The notes below the pieces were generated by a model. It did not search any database and was not told the DNA's origin. It saw only the letters and a program-made list of their open reading frames with translations. A stretch of 64,000 bases of DNA from Lonicera japonica. Taxonomy: Eukaryota > Streptophyta > Magnoliopsida > Dipsacales > Caprifoliaceae. This document shows, piece by piece, positions 25,231-35,276 of the stretch. The stretch spans positions 23,709,601 through 23,773,600 of the forward strand of contig CM038470.1 of the NCBI GenBank assembly GCA_021464415.1, written 5' to 3'. The translations under genes and the position numbers were made by a program. Position 1 is the stretch's first letter. Each line of letters starts with the position of its first letter.

Positions 25231-26562
25231 ATAACTCTTACGGTACAAAGAAGATCAGGACCAGCACACTGCATGGCCCTTGAGGTAGATAATGAAAAGA
25301 ATGGGGACTCAACCACTTGGTTTTACGACATCTGGAACCTGTTGAAAAATTATCAGTATCCTGAGCAAACAGACAAGAGAACACGGGTCGCACTCAGGAG
25401 ATTATCATTAGGGTTCATACTTTGTGCCGGAAGGCTATATAGGAGGAATTATGACAGAGCCCATCTCCGATGTCTCACTGAAGAAGAATCTATCAAAATG
25501 ATGGATCAGATACATAGAGGCGATTGTGGACCTCATATGAGCGGCCATACACTTGCCCGTAAAATCATCAGGCAAGGATATTACTGGTCTACCCTGCAGA
25601 ACGACTGCGTTAACCACATACGCCATTGTCACAAGTGCCAAATCTACGCTAAGTCTCAGAAACTTCCTCCAAAAGAGTTGTACAATATGAATGCTCACTG
25701 GCCTTTCGCAACCTGAGGAATCGACGTCATTGGGAAGATTTCGCCCAAAGTCAGCAACGGTCACGAATTCATACTAGTGGCCATCGATTACTTTACCAAA
25801 TAGGTAGAAGCCGAGTCTTTCCAAACCCTTGACGCCAGAAAAGTTGCTCGATTCATCAGACAAAATATCATTTGCCGGTATGGGGTCCCACACGAGATCA
25901 TCTCGGACAAAGGCACCCACTTCGAAGAAGAGGCTAATACAGTCATGGATGAATACGGTATTATCCGGCACAGATCTTCGCTATATAGACCGTAAACCAA
26001 TGGGGCAGTTGAGGCCGCCAACAAGAATCTGAAGAATATCCTAAGCAAGATGACCGACACCTGTCGAGACTGGCCCGAGAAATTGCCATATGCATTATGG
26101 GGATACCGCACCACTGAGAGGGTCTCTACCGGAGCAACCCCATTTTCACTTACATACGGGATGAAAGCAGTCTTCCCTATTGAGTTAGAGGTACCCTCTC
26201 TCAGAGTAATGCTAAAGAATCAAGTCAATGAACTGAAGTGGGTCTAGGCATGTTATAACGAGCTGGCCTTATTGGATGAAAAAAGATTGAAAGCCGCGTA
26301 CTACCACCAAGTGTATCAGAAAAGAATTGCTCAAGCATTTAACCAGAAAGTTAAGACGCAGGGTATCAATGAGAACGACATCTTGTTGAAAGAAATTCGA
26401 GAGCCAGCTAGAGGCCCAAAAGGGAAGTTCGGGCAGAAGTGGACAGGGCCATACATCGTCAAAGAGATTAATACAGGGGGTGCCGCTATACTCACTGACT
26501 TAAACGGACAGTTACTGCATTCTCCAATCAACATAGATCGACTGAAAAAGTATTACCAATAG
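25231..26562 (+). pseudogene. Ty3/gypsy integrase
   Basis: Integrase inserts the DNA copy into the host genome. The zinc-binding HHCC region is visible (MMDQIHRGDCGPHMSGHTLA, then HCHKCQIYAKS, about 25500-25660). The catalytic core has D in GIDVIGKISP (about 25720), D in IISDKGTHF (about 25900) and E in NGAVEAANKNLKNIL (about 26005). The C-terminal part reads GPKGKFGQKWTGPYIVKEI, ending LKKYYQ at TAG 26560-26562. In-frame stops near 25714, 25801, 25993 and 26246 interrupt it; most fit single transitions from Trp or Gln codons. I see no chromodomain, as expected outside the chromoviruses. Confidence 0.88.
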
Positions 26563-26752
26563 ATGTAACATGTATAAATAAGAACTATGTAAACCTGAGC
26601 ACCAACTCAAATTTATGTTTTTGAAAAATCAAAAAGGGGAACGTAGGCAACCTGAGAAGTGACTTCAGGCCTGGTTTAAACTTTGTAAAGAAATTTATTA
26701 AGGTGGTTCAGAACACCGAAAGTTACAAAGGAGATACAGCATACAGAAAAAC

Positions 26753-27950
26753 CTAATCCCTAGGGGTTGGCCAAGCAGGGTCCTCAATAGCCAAGTCAAT
26801 TCGAGCCTCATCAAGGATCTAGTACGCAAAGACAATGCTCTTCTCTATAGGCTCAGAATCCATAAACTGGAAACACTCCATTTGGAAGGGATCATCAATC
26901 AGCTCTCCCTCCAGAGACCCCCAACGAGAACGGATGATGTCAGCCCGGATGGGCCTGGAAATACCAAAACGGGCATGGTTGAATTGACGAGTCCGTCGAG
27001 TACGCCACATTCTCTCCACTGATAAAAAAACATGCGAGGTCATAAACTTAGATTCTGAAGAGAAGTTGTTCAGGCCGAGGGGAATGTCCTGAGGAACGTT
27101 GAACTGCCGAAGAAGACGTCCTAGGAGATAAAAAGAAGTGAACCAGAGCCCACGGAGTCGAACGTAATTCTGCCCTCGGTACTAAGCACCATCGCTCTCA
27201 GCTTCCACCAAGGAATGTTCCATCGAATAGCCCAAAAATTCTCCGAAAACCACACTATCCAATCAGAGGAAGACATGGTCAAAGAACCAAAGAGGGGATG
27301 ACGGAAAAAGTGCGTTGGGTTGTCAAGCCGAACCTAGTTGAAACCTACCGATGAGCATTCAGAGTTTCTGCAAGAACGATGGGCACTATGGACTCCCCAT
27401 TTCTAGCCTGGTAAATCAAACTCAGAATAGTCGGATCAACCAGGAAAGCGCCTGTCACCAGTAACATATCAGAAACAAGACAGATCAAGGCCGCCGCAGT
27501 ACGCCCCACACTATAAGAAGCTCTCTCTTCATAACGATGAAAGAACCTCACCATTTTGTGGAGGTCAAAAAGCCCTTCGATAATAAAACAATCACAGGCC
27601 GCTTGGGGAATGGCTAACAGAGCAATCAGCATATCTCGAAGACCAATTTCTTCTATGGGAACAACCATCGAGAGACGGACGTCAGAACGCAATAGCCAGA
27701 AAAACTCCTCGTAAGTCGGGCAGAGCTCATCTAGTTCGAAGCAGAAAAGATGATCAGCAGGGCTCCAGAAATACAAAGCGCCTAGCAAAAAGGAAAAATC
27801 TATAGGACTATGGCACCAACCCACTAAAGGAATGAATGCACCAAAGTTCAAACCATTCTCAGAAGTTATTAGAGCATCTCGGGCTTTAACATAAGAAAGA
27901 TCAGAGTTTGTGCGATAAGAAGATATTTTGGGAAGGTGTGGGGATGAAGG
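26753..27950 (-). pseudogene. Antisense gene 2: DUF7745-like protein of the Ty3/gypsy element
   Basis: The minus-strand frame 27900-27345 is open and reads SYVKARDALITSENGL, FWSPADHLFCFELDELCPTY, EEFFWLLRSD, then SIVPIVLAETLNAHR. The pattern FxFxxxELxPTxEE...LL and the late VPIVLAET block resemble the plant DUF7745 family, known mainly from retrotransposon-associated proteins of unknown function. After a TAG at about 27345, homology continues in shifted frames (SSDWIVWFSENFW; LLRQFNVPQDIPLGLNNF; MWRTRRTRQFNHARFG; DDPFQMECFQFMDSE) to TAG at 26755-26753. No start ATG is visible in the correct frame, so the 5' end is damaged. It converges tail-to-tail with pol (gap about 190 bp). Its upstream region has two TGTCGCGCGACA-type dyads. 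Confidence 0.7.
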
Positions 27951-27959
27951 AAGGAGAAT

Positions 27960-28042
27960 GGGTGTATTTAAAACAAAAAAGAGGGACCTGTACCTGTTTG
28001 TCGCGCGACAAACCCATATTCAGGAGGGATTGTCACGCGACA
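27960..28042 (-). promoter_or_regulatory. Promoter region of antisense gene 2 with LTR-type dyads
   Basis: Dyads TGTCGCGCGACA (27999-28010) and TGTCACGCGACA (28031-28042) lie upstream, in the minus direction, of a TATA-like TTTAAATACACC at about 27960-27972, the order seen in the LTR. Transcription is inferred. Confidence 0.55.
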
Positions 28043-28373
28043 ATCCCCTTTGGTGTCACCCTACTTTTGTTTTTCTTACACATAAGAGTCATTCTTGCCA
28101 AAAGAATTACTTCTGAATACATTTGTGCTCACTTTGTTCTTTTGCAGGGACCCTAAGTATTACTGCATTACAAGGTATGGCTCCTAAAAATTACTGATTC
28201 ATATAAATATGTTTATTCAAAGATAGAGAATAAGATGTATATCATCAGACACAAATAAAGATTTTTCATAAATCCAATAAAAGAACAGTTTTTAAACTAA
28301 ATTTCTGTTTACATGTCTAAAAAAATAAAAACTACATATATGTCTGAACTAACTAAATACAGGAAAAGAAAAA
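28043..28373. other. Spacer between the two antisense genes
   Basis: AT-rich with no coding signal. It probably holds the terminator of antisense gene 1 and distal promoter of antisense gene 2. Confidence 0.4.
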
Positions 28374-29419
28374 CTAATCTATCCTAGTGTGCTTCGACAC
28401 GCTACCACTGTCACCAAAACCCTCCTCTGGAGTAGGATCGACCGCTAGGACATCCGGATGAGAGGGAACTGCTGCCTGAGAAGGCCCCGTTGACTGGACC
28501 GGTGCCGTGGGACGAATCACCGAGGACCGTGAATGCCTAGAGGTCCGACTACTCCTCCTCCGAGACTCTGATCGAGCGCGAGAGGAGGACAGAGTGTCGT
28601 CCACCCGAAGAGATACGTCGATCGCCCTCTGGTAATCGCGCATGTATGACGTGGGGTCCTGACCAAAAAACTGGAGGAGGTTCCAGTTGTAGAGGTACTG
28701 GGCATGGAGAGCTCTCAGATCTGCTGCACGAACACTCACTCGCTGCAAAAGACATAAGAGAGGGAGTTAGCACACTTTTAAAGATAAACATATATAAAAG
28801 AATAGCATAAAATAGAATAGAAGGGACATACCTCATCACCCACACGGCCGCCCAGATAATCAAAGGTATCCTCGGGTAAAGGATACTCAGGCACAGTATA
28901 GCGGTGGAGACCAGCACCAACGTTGGTAATATCTCGAGGAAGGGGTGGGATGTCTACTAGAGGAACAGACAGACCCGCCGGTACCGTCGCAGAAATAGAC
29001 CCACCCTCCTCGCGAATCGAGAATAGGGGAGGCCGGGAAGAAGAACCTCCAAATCCTAGAGATCGAGTCAGAGGGCCCATAGTAGTCGATGAAAGCGGAG
29101 TCAGCGTAGCATAAGTGCGGACGCCCGGAGGATCCACAACGGTCGTCGCTCGCAGAGGGGGGACCCCACTAGAAGGAGTGGCAGCAGCAGGAGGGGTCCG
29201 CCCAAACTGCTCATAGTCGACCCCGAAGTCTTCAGGCTCCCAGAATCGCTTCGAAAAATTTGTTGCCCCTCCTTCAACAGCCTCAACAGCTTCAAAAATA
29301 GCCCCCGGAGATGCTGACGGACCGGTAGGGAACTCGAAACCCTCAGCACGCTGCTCCTCCATAGGTGTGGTCTGAGAAGGCTGCTCTGGAACAGCCGCGA
29401 CTCCACCTCCCTCACCGCC

Positions 29420-29492
29420 CTCGGGTCTATCATCACCACCCTCGGGTCTATCATCACCACCCTTGGGCCTATCATCACCTCCCTCAGCACTA
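29420..29492. repeat. Three 24-bp repeats in exon 4 of the antisense PMD gene
   Basis: The plus strand repeats CCCTCGGGTCTATCATCACC with small changes three times. On the minus strand it encodes GGDDRPK/GGDDRPE, extending an acidic glycine-rich linker. Confidence 0.8.
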
Positions 29493-31030
29493 GCAGGGAC
29501 GTCCCTCTCCCCCTCAGGGTTATCGTCGTCAGAATCCAAAATGTTGTCCATCTGATTAGGGACAGGCGGTAGCTGACCAGGAACCGTCCGGGACAAATGA
29601 GTCTGTCCTCGTATGTAGTTGGGATCGCCTCCCAACGCCCAGTACCTCTCATAGAAGACCCGTCCCCGAGTCCCCTTCGGCTCCCTCATCAAGTAACGGG
29701 CGGCAAAGACAGCATAATCTCCCTCTTAGGTGAACGTCTGAAAACCGAGCCCGTCAACCAATGCCTGCACCATCACCGGGTGGATCTCGTCCGTCCGCCT
29801 CATCAGAACTGGCAGGAATGAAGGAACTCTAGGCCACTGGGCCGGTGTTTGCTGGCGAATAACTCTCTCGCCCAAGTAGAAGTGAAGGCCGTACTCGTCC
29901 CTGATAAACAGCCTGGTCCTCGAGGCGGTCAGAGCGCGGCCATATCCGAAGTGGAGGCCCAGATCACCCCAGAGGGCCCACTCGATCTATACAAAGACAA
30001 AATTTTATTTTAGTTATTTGTATTCTATTTACTGTCTATCTATTTGAAAGAATACTAAAGATATTTACCTGCTCCTCCAGCAGGTCATGGACGACAGCAG
30101 CTCCGGTCTCCTGAGTCCGGTATACGTAGGGAGCCCTATTGTTCCCCGCGATGAATCGGCGGAGAAAGAGAAACTGGTCCTCGTTCTCAATGAGGAGATC
30201 CACCTGGGCGCGACCCAGACGGGTATAAGCCACGAACCAACACTGAAAGAGAAGACATAAAAAAAGATATCAGCAAAAATCAACAGATAATATGAAAAGG
30301 ACTTATGCAAAAATAAAGGGACAAAGGTATACCTCCCACAGCAAAGGAAAGCCCTTAAGGTTCCGGGCTAAGTGGCGGGAAACCTGATCCATAGCATCAT
30401 ATAAAACAGCAAGAATGAAGCTGCCCCAGTCGTAGTCGAACATGATACTAAAATCCCGAAGATAGGGCAGCCACCAGAGATGGGCCGTATCCCCCCACGG
30501 GCCTCGAACAGATTGTGGAGCGTCAGTAAAAGAAGAACACGGGCATACTGACGCGCCTCCTGACGGGTCATCGGCACTCCTGAAGCAACTAACTGAGCTC
30601 TCTCTGTGACTAGCCGCGTAACTAAGACAGCCCGAGGAATCGTATCACCGAAACTCCGTCGCTCCGGGAACCATCCAAGTGCGCCAACAATGCCCTCTGC
30701 CGTCAGACGCAAGGGGACATCAATCTGTATAGGGACCCCTTTGAAGGAATCCCGGTCAAAGCAAATAAGTCGAGGGAGGTCATCGTCATCTCCCCCAGCT
30801 CTAGTGGAAGGTATGAGTGGTGTCCCACCAGTGGCAGGCCAGAGCCGACACCAACACAGCCGCCTTAGATACCCGCTCTGGGAGGGCGTCAAAAAGAGGA
30901 CCAAATGGAGTCGCAAGGAGCAACTCCTGGATAGGGGCCGGTGCTTGTCGCCACTCTAAGGAAATAGTGTTGGGAGAACCCCAACCTCGGCCGACCCACT
31001 ACAGACAAAACGGGAATATAAAATATAAGA

Positions 31031-31506
31031 AACCTGAGGGTACTTTGGTGTAATTATGAGAGTTATGGGGTTATAGGGATAAATTATGTAATTTTCCAAA
31101 CCTGAGGGTACTTTGGTGTAATTATGAGAGTTATGGGGTTATAGGGGTAAATTATGTAATTTTCCAAACCTGAGGGTACTTTGGTGTAATTATGAGAGTT
31201 ATGGGGTTATAGGGGTAAAATACGTAATTTTCCAAACCTGAGGGTGCTTTGGTGGAATTATGAGAGTTATGGGGTTATATGAGTAAATTATGTAATTTTC
31301 CAAACCTGAGGGTACTTTGGTGTAATTATGAGAGTTATGGGGTTATAGGGGTAAATTATGTAATTTTCCAAACCTGAGGGTACTTTGGTGTAATTATGAG
31401 AGTTATAGGGTTATAGGGGTAAATTATGTAATTTTCCAAACCTAAGGGTACTTTGGTGTAATTATGATAGTTATGGGGTTATAGGGGTAAATTATGTAAT
31501 TTTTCA
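31031..31506. repeat. Minisatellite, seven 68-bp units, in intron 1 of the antisense PMD gene
   Basis: CCTGAGGGTACTTTGGTG recurs at 31033, 31101, 31169, 31237, 31305, 31373 and 31441 (last as CCTAAGGG), an exact 68-bp period. Units differ by only a few bases, which points to recent expansion. The array lies between exon 2 and exon 1 (intron 30999-31648). Confidence 0.95.
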
Positions 31507-31984
31507 AAAACCTAAAGGGTATCACAAGTAAAAGTATGTGTTCACTAAATCAGACGTTATTTCTAGGCAGACATGTATACTAACATTGTTTAAAATACAT
31601 ACAGAAAACAACATAAATAATAGATAAATACATGAAAAGAAGACATACCAAAGACCGTCGACGGATCTCGTGAGAAACAGGCTCCATCAAGAGCCACGGA
31701 ACATCTGGGACGGGAGCAGCCCGGGTGACGTCTCGATAGACCACCGCCCGACCGCGGTCCACCCCGTCCTCACCGTACTAGTCAAGGTCTGCCCAATCAT
31801 CGTGGTGAGGATTGCAACAGAGAACTCCCTGAGCGTCAGTGAAAGTAACCTCCTCCTGGTCACCCTCAAGTCGATCTGGCTGTGCAGGATCCATCAGTAT
31901 AGGGGCAGGGTAGCAGAGAAATCAGAAAAGTCAGAAAAACGGCAGAGCTTCCGCGGGTAAGAGAAAAGAGAAAAGAAAGCTAGA

Positions 31985-32116
31985 GAGAGAAAGAGAAATG
32001 AGAGAATAAGGTGGAATGAGCTCAGCAAGGGGTTTATATAATAAACTAGTTTGTCGCGCGACAAACGGCCTCATTGTCGCACGACAAACTCCCTTCCATC
32101 GAGATGTCGCGTGATA
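31985..32116 (-). promoter_or_regulatory. Promoter of antisense PMD gene with LTR-type dyads
   Basis: Reading in the minus direction: dyads TGTCGCGTGATA (32105-32116), TGTCGCACGACA (32075-32086) and perfect TGTCGCGCGACA (32052-32063), then a TATA box TATATAAACC (32031-32040), then a CT-rich leader (about 32010-31930) like a plant Y-patch, then the ATG at 31894. The order matches that of the LTR promoter. Confidence 0.65.
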
Positions 32117-33019
32117 TTTTGGTCCACTCCCCTAATTTTTTGACCTTTGTTTCATTTTTTTCTCCTGCAGGAAGGCTTATGAGAAACAGTTTTCGAAATT
32201 TTTCTGAATACCGCACACCCATGATGAAAATTCGAGGATAAGACTTCCAAATCATCTCTCCGAAAATGCGAGAACAAAATACAACCGCTAAAAAGTAATC
32301 TCTGATCCCCTAAGGACCAAGACCATCAATAAGAAAAAGCAAAATATCCGATTAAGACGGGAATGGAAAAAATTGAAAAAGTAAAAAAGAGAAAGAACCC
32401 GCATGAGCGCCCAGAGCGAGCGAGAGAAACAGAAATGCAGAGTGACAGGGAGAGCCACACCAAAAGTGACAGCTAGGCCAAAACCGGCTCAGGGCTTCGT
32501 TTTGGGTGAGTAAGGCTCCTGATCACGACAAAGGGATAAAAAGACTCCGGGTCAAAAACAGAGAAGGCCAGGAAAAGTCTTTCCCAAAAGAGGGAGAAAT
32601 AAGGGCATCAAAAAACAGAATACGATGTGGGCCCACTAAAAGTGAAAACTAAAAAGAGAACAGAGGTCAGAGATTGAACTTTCAAATAAATTTTCTTTTC
32701 AGCACGATACAGAAGAGATGGTTTGGAAAACTCGAATCATCACTCTACGAAGAGCAAAAAGAAATCCGAAAACTGTCTTCTGAGAGAAGTATCTTCACTC
32801 GAGAAAAATATGAGAGTAAAGTTCAGAAAAATACAGGAAAACGGACATCCAGATAAAGATTAAACCCCGAGAAGATCTTTTCACCCTCGCAAAATTTCTC
32901 TCTCTCACTCTAGCAGTCTAAAGAAAAAGACAACCATCATCACCAAAATACAACACAAGCCCTCGCCAGAGGCAAATTACAAACACAAGCCCTCGCCAGA
33001 GGCAAAATTACTCACAAAA
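32117..33019. other. Region between antisense PMD promoter and 3' tandem array
   Basis: Purine-rich with no recognisable gene. It belongs to the retrotransposon 3' untranslated region. CAAGCCCTCGCCAGAGGC occurs twice at 32955-33003, a half-unit lead-in to the array. Confidence 0.5.
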
Positions 33020-33580
33020 AGCCCTCCCAGAAAGGCATAGTGTAGCAATGGTAGTCCTCCCACCTGAGGCAAGAAGATCAAAAGCCTTCCCAGAGAGGCA
33101 CAATGTAGCAATGGTAGTCCTCCCACATGAGGCAAGAAGATCAAAAGCCCTCCCAGAGAGGCACAGTGTAGCAATGGTAGTCCTACTATATGAGGCGAGA
33201 AGAACAAAGCCTTCCAGAGAACCACAGTGTAGCAATGGTAGTCCTCCCAACTGAGGCGAGAAGATCAAAAGCCCTCCCAGAGAGGCACAGTGTAGCAATG
33301 GTAGTCCTCCCACATGAGGCGAGAAGAACGAAGTCCTCCCAGAGAGGCACAGTGTAGCGATGGTAGTTCTCCCACATGAGGCGAGAAGAACGAAGCCCTC
33401 CCAGAGAGGCACAGTGTAGCGATGGTAGTCCTCCCACATGAGGCGAGAAGAACAAAGCCCTCCCAGAGAGGCACAGTGTAGCAATGGTAGTCCTCCCACA
33501 TAAGGCGAGAAGAACAAAGCCCTCCCAAAGAGGCAAAGTGTAGCAATGGTAGTCCTCCCATCTTAGGCAAGTGGAGCAAA
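33020..33580. repeat. Tandem array, about nine 61-63-bp units, next to the 3' LTR
   Basis: TGTAGC[AG]ATGGTAGT recurs at 33041, 33104, 33167, 33228, 33291, 33353, 33415, 33477 and 33539. Units contain GCCCTCCCAGAGAGGCACAG and CCACATGAGGCGAGAAGA. Both strands appear open over long stretches only because the repeat lacks stops; these are not genes. Arrays in this position are known from Tat-type elements. Confidence 0.95.
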
Positions 33581-33732
33581 TGAAAGCCCTCGAAAGAGGC
33601 AAGGAGGTAACACAAGCCCTCTCCGGAGGCATTCACGAACACTTTTGCATACACACACTTCCTTAGAGTTCTTGCGGGAGCCATGGACCATGGTCTCTTC
33701 CAGTCGCTCAATTTCTTGCAAGCAAGGAGCTT

Positions 33733-33746
33733 GAGTCGAGAGGGTC
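33733..33746 (+). other. Candidate polypurine tract
   Basis: GAGTCGAGAGGGTC immediately precedes the 3' LTR. It is purine-rich with three pyrimidines, so it is a degraded or atypical PPT. Confidence 0.4.
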
Positions 33747-35276
33747 TGTAGACACCCCGATCCGTGACCCCCGCAAGAACCCTAACGACCTACGAGAACT
33801 ACTATTTTTGGAATTCGGAACCCACCCGAACACCCGAAACTGCCCCAAAAGGGTGTGTTGGCCAAACAAACCTATTTTTAAGACACATTGTTGCACGACA
33901 AATGGGTATGTCGCGCGACAATCCCCCTTGTGTCGCGCGACAAACTCTCTTGACAACAGACCATCCACTCTCTGACAGATCAGTCTGTCAGAAACATCAC
34001 TTCAGCCGTTTGTCGCGCGACATTGAGCACATTGTCGCGTGACACTTGCCCTTTCTGGGGATATGTTGTGCGACAATCTTTCCCGAGCAGTATAAATAGG
34101 CCAACACCCCCAAGGGTTTCGACAGCAACTTGGGATTGAAGAATTATTGGCTTATATCTGATTTTCTAGTCTTTCGTCAAGTATTCTCGATTATCGTCTT
34201 ATTTCTGAAGAATTATCGAATCTATTCTCGACACTCGACGTGTCCCGTTTCTGGAATCGAATTCTCAAAAATATCTAAAGAAGGAAAAGCTTATTATCGC
34301 GAGAGATCTCTCTGCCGTATTATATTTTCTTTCTTATTATTATTCTCGTCGGGAAGGTAAAGAAAGTCTCTTCTAGTATTTAACATTAGATATTTGTGTG
34401 CTTGTTTTACCTTTGTTGTTTTGTCCACATTTTATTTGAATAAACTTATTGCCAAGTTACAAATAGTCTACCGTTTTCAAAACAAAAGACCCTGATAAAA
34501 TCATTTGCAAAACCAGAAGAGTAAGTATATTATCATCCGGATAAAATCCTGTTTTCAAAACCCGGACCGGTAAAACTTACTTAGCTAGGAATTAAAAACC
34601 CGGTATATCTTATCTGTTTCATAGATTGTGATATGTCTGGTAGAACTCCCCTCAAGAGTTCTAATTCCATATTGAATTAGTTCTGATACAAGGTCCAAAA
34701 CTTTTCTAAAAGAAGTCAAAACCCGAGAAAAGCCGTCATTATCCGAGAAATAATATGAAAAACTCTCTTTGAAGTAAAACAACTTTTTATCACTAGTATT
34801 TACATCTTTCAAAACAAAAACATTGGATCTCGGAACACAAAGGTTTTTCATCCTTTTTTCGTTTTTCTCAGAAATTAGGATTTTCACTTGGAAAGTAGTA
34901 GATTGTCAGTAAAAGCATCCAAGTTTTTCAACATGAAATAAACATATAAGACCACTAGAGACCGAAAGGGCGGAATGGGTGCTTAACACCTTCCCAAACC
35001 TTAATATAGTTCCCGAATCCTATAGAATCCTGGTTTCGTAAACAAACGTGTAAAGAAAGGCTTATCAGTAGCATTTTCTCTTACACAACTGTTTTGTCCG
35101 TTTTCTCGTAGGCGACTCTGAATGAACCCCCTTTGCATCTAGAAATAGAACATAGGGACACCCGATATGAACTATCAACACCCATAGAAGCAAATGGAAC
35201 GACGGAATCCGTTCCGACGTTTCAGACGCCCAACGACGGGAACGAGACCCGATGGTCGCATTTACGGATTCTAACA
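33747..35276 (+). repeat. 3' LTR of the Ty3/gypsy element
   Basis: It starts TGTAGACACCCCGATCCG and ends ACGGATTCTAACA. Dyads: perfect at 33909-33920, 33931-33942 and 34011-34022; altered at 33889 (TGTTGCACGACA), 34033 (TGTCGCGTGACA) and 34074 (TGTTGTGCGACA). The changed positions are CpG steps turned to TG or CA. TATA TATAAATAGG lies at about 34091. Confidence 0.95.

Larger units (their letters stand above)
28374..31894 (-). pseudogene. Antisense gene 1: multi-exon plant mobile domain (PMD, MAIN/MAIL-like) protein
   Basis: A spliced gene can be traced on the minus strand: exon 1 31894-31649 (MDPAQPDRLEGDQEEV), exon 2 30998-30333, exon 3 30242-30069, exon 4 29986-28832, exon 5 28742-28374 (ends KHTRID, stop). 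All junctions are GT-AG and phase 0. Exon 2 carries the PMD signature WWDTTHTFH, then SWGEMTMTSLD and FALTGIPFKG in a shifted frame, GALGWFPERR, then WLPYLRDF and LAVLYDAMDQVSRHL. Exon 4 adds HFYLGERVI and an acidic linker with three 24-bp repeats encoding GGDDRP[KE]. Exon 5 has an RSESRRRSSRTSRHSRSS basic stretch. PMD proteins of the MAIN/MAIL1 type act in the nucleus in meristem maintenance and silencing, and PMDs also occur in transposons. Damage: in-frame stops in exons 1, 2 and 4, and two frameshifts in exon 2. The gene lies wholly within the retrotransposon, antisense to pol. Confidence 0.8.
17395..35276 (+). mobile_element. Giant Ty3/gypsy LTR retrotransposon (Tat-lineage layout) with two antisense genes
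   Basis: The 17,882-bp element is flanked by GAACC (17390-17394) and GAACT (35277-35281), a 5-bp target duplication with one mismatch. Order: 5' LTR, primer binding site, gag, protease, RT, RNase H, a second archaeal-type RNase H, integrase, antisense DUF7745-like gene, antisense PMD gene, 62-bp tandem array, 3' LTR. Two RNase H domains, extra ORFs after integrase and tandem repeats in the 3' region are traits of the Tat lineage (Ogre, Retand and relatives). All coding parts carry stops, so this copy is not autonomous. In the first 425 bp the two LTRs differ at about 24 sites by hand count, about 20 of them transitions. Confidence 0.92.

Noticed and set aside
22988..26562. Active autonomous retrotransposon
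   Set aside because: YMDD and DDE residues are present, but gag, RT, RNase H and integrase all contain stops or frameshifts.
33008..33711. Several overlapping minus-strand ORFs of 82-169 codons rich in GGLPLLHCASLG
   Set aside because: They are read-throughs of the 62-bp tandem array, open in three frames; repeat length not being a multiple of three makes all frames alike.
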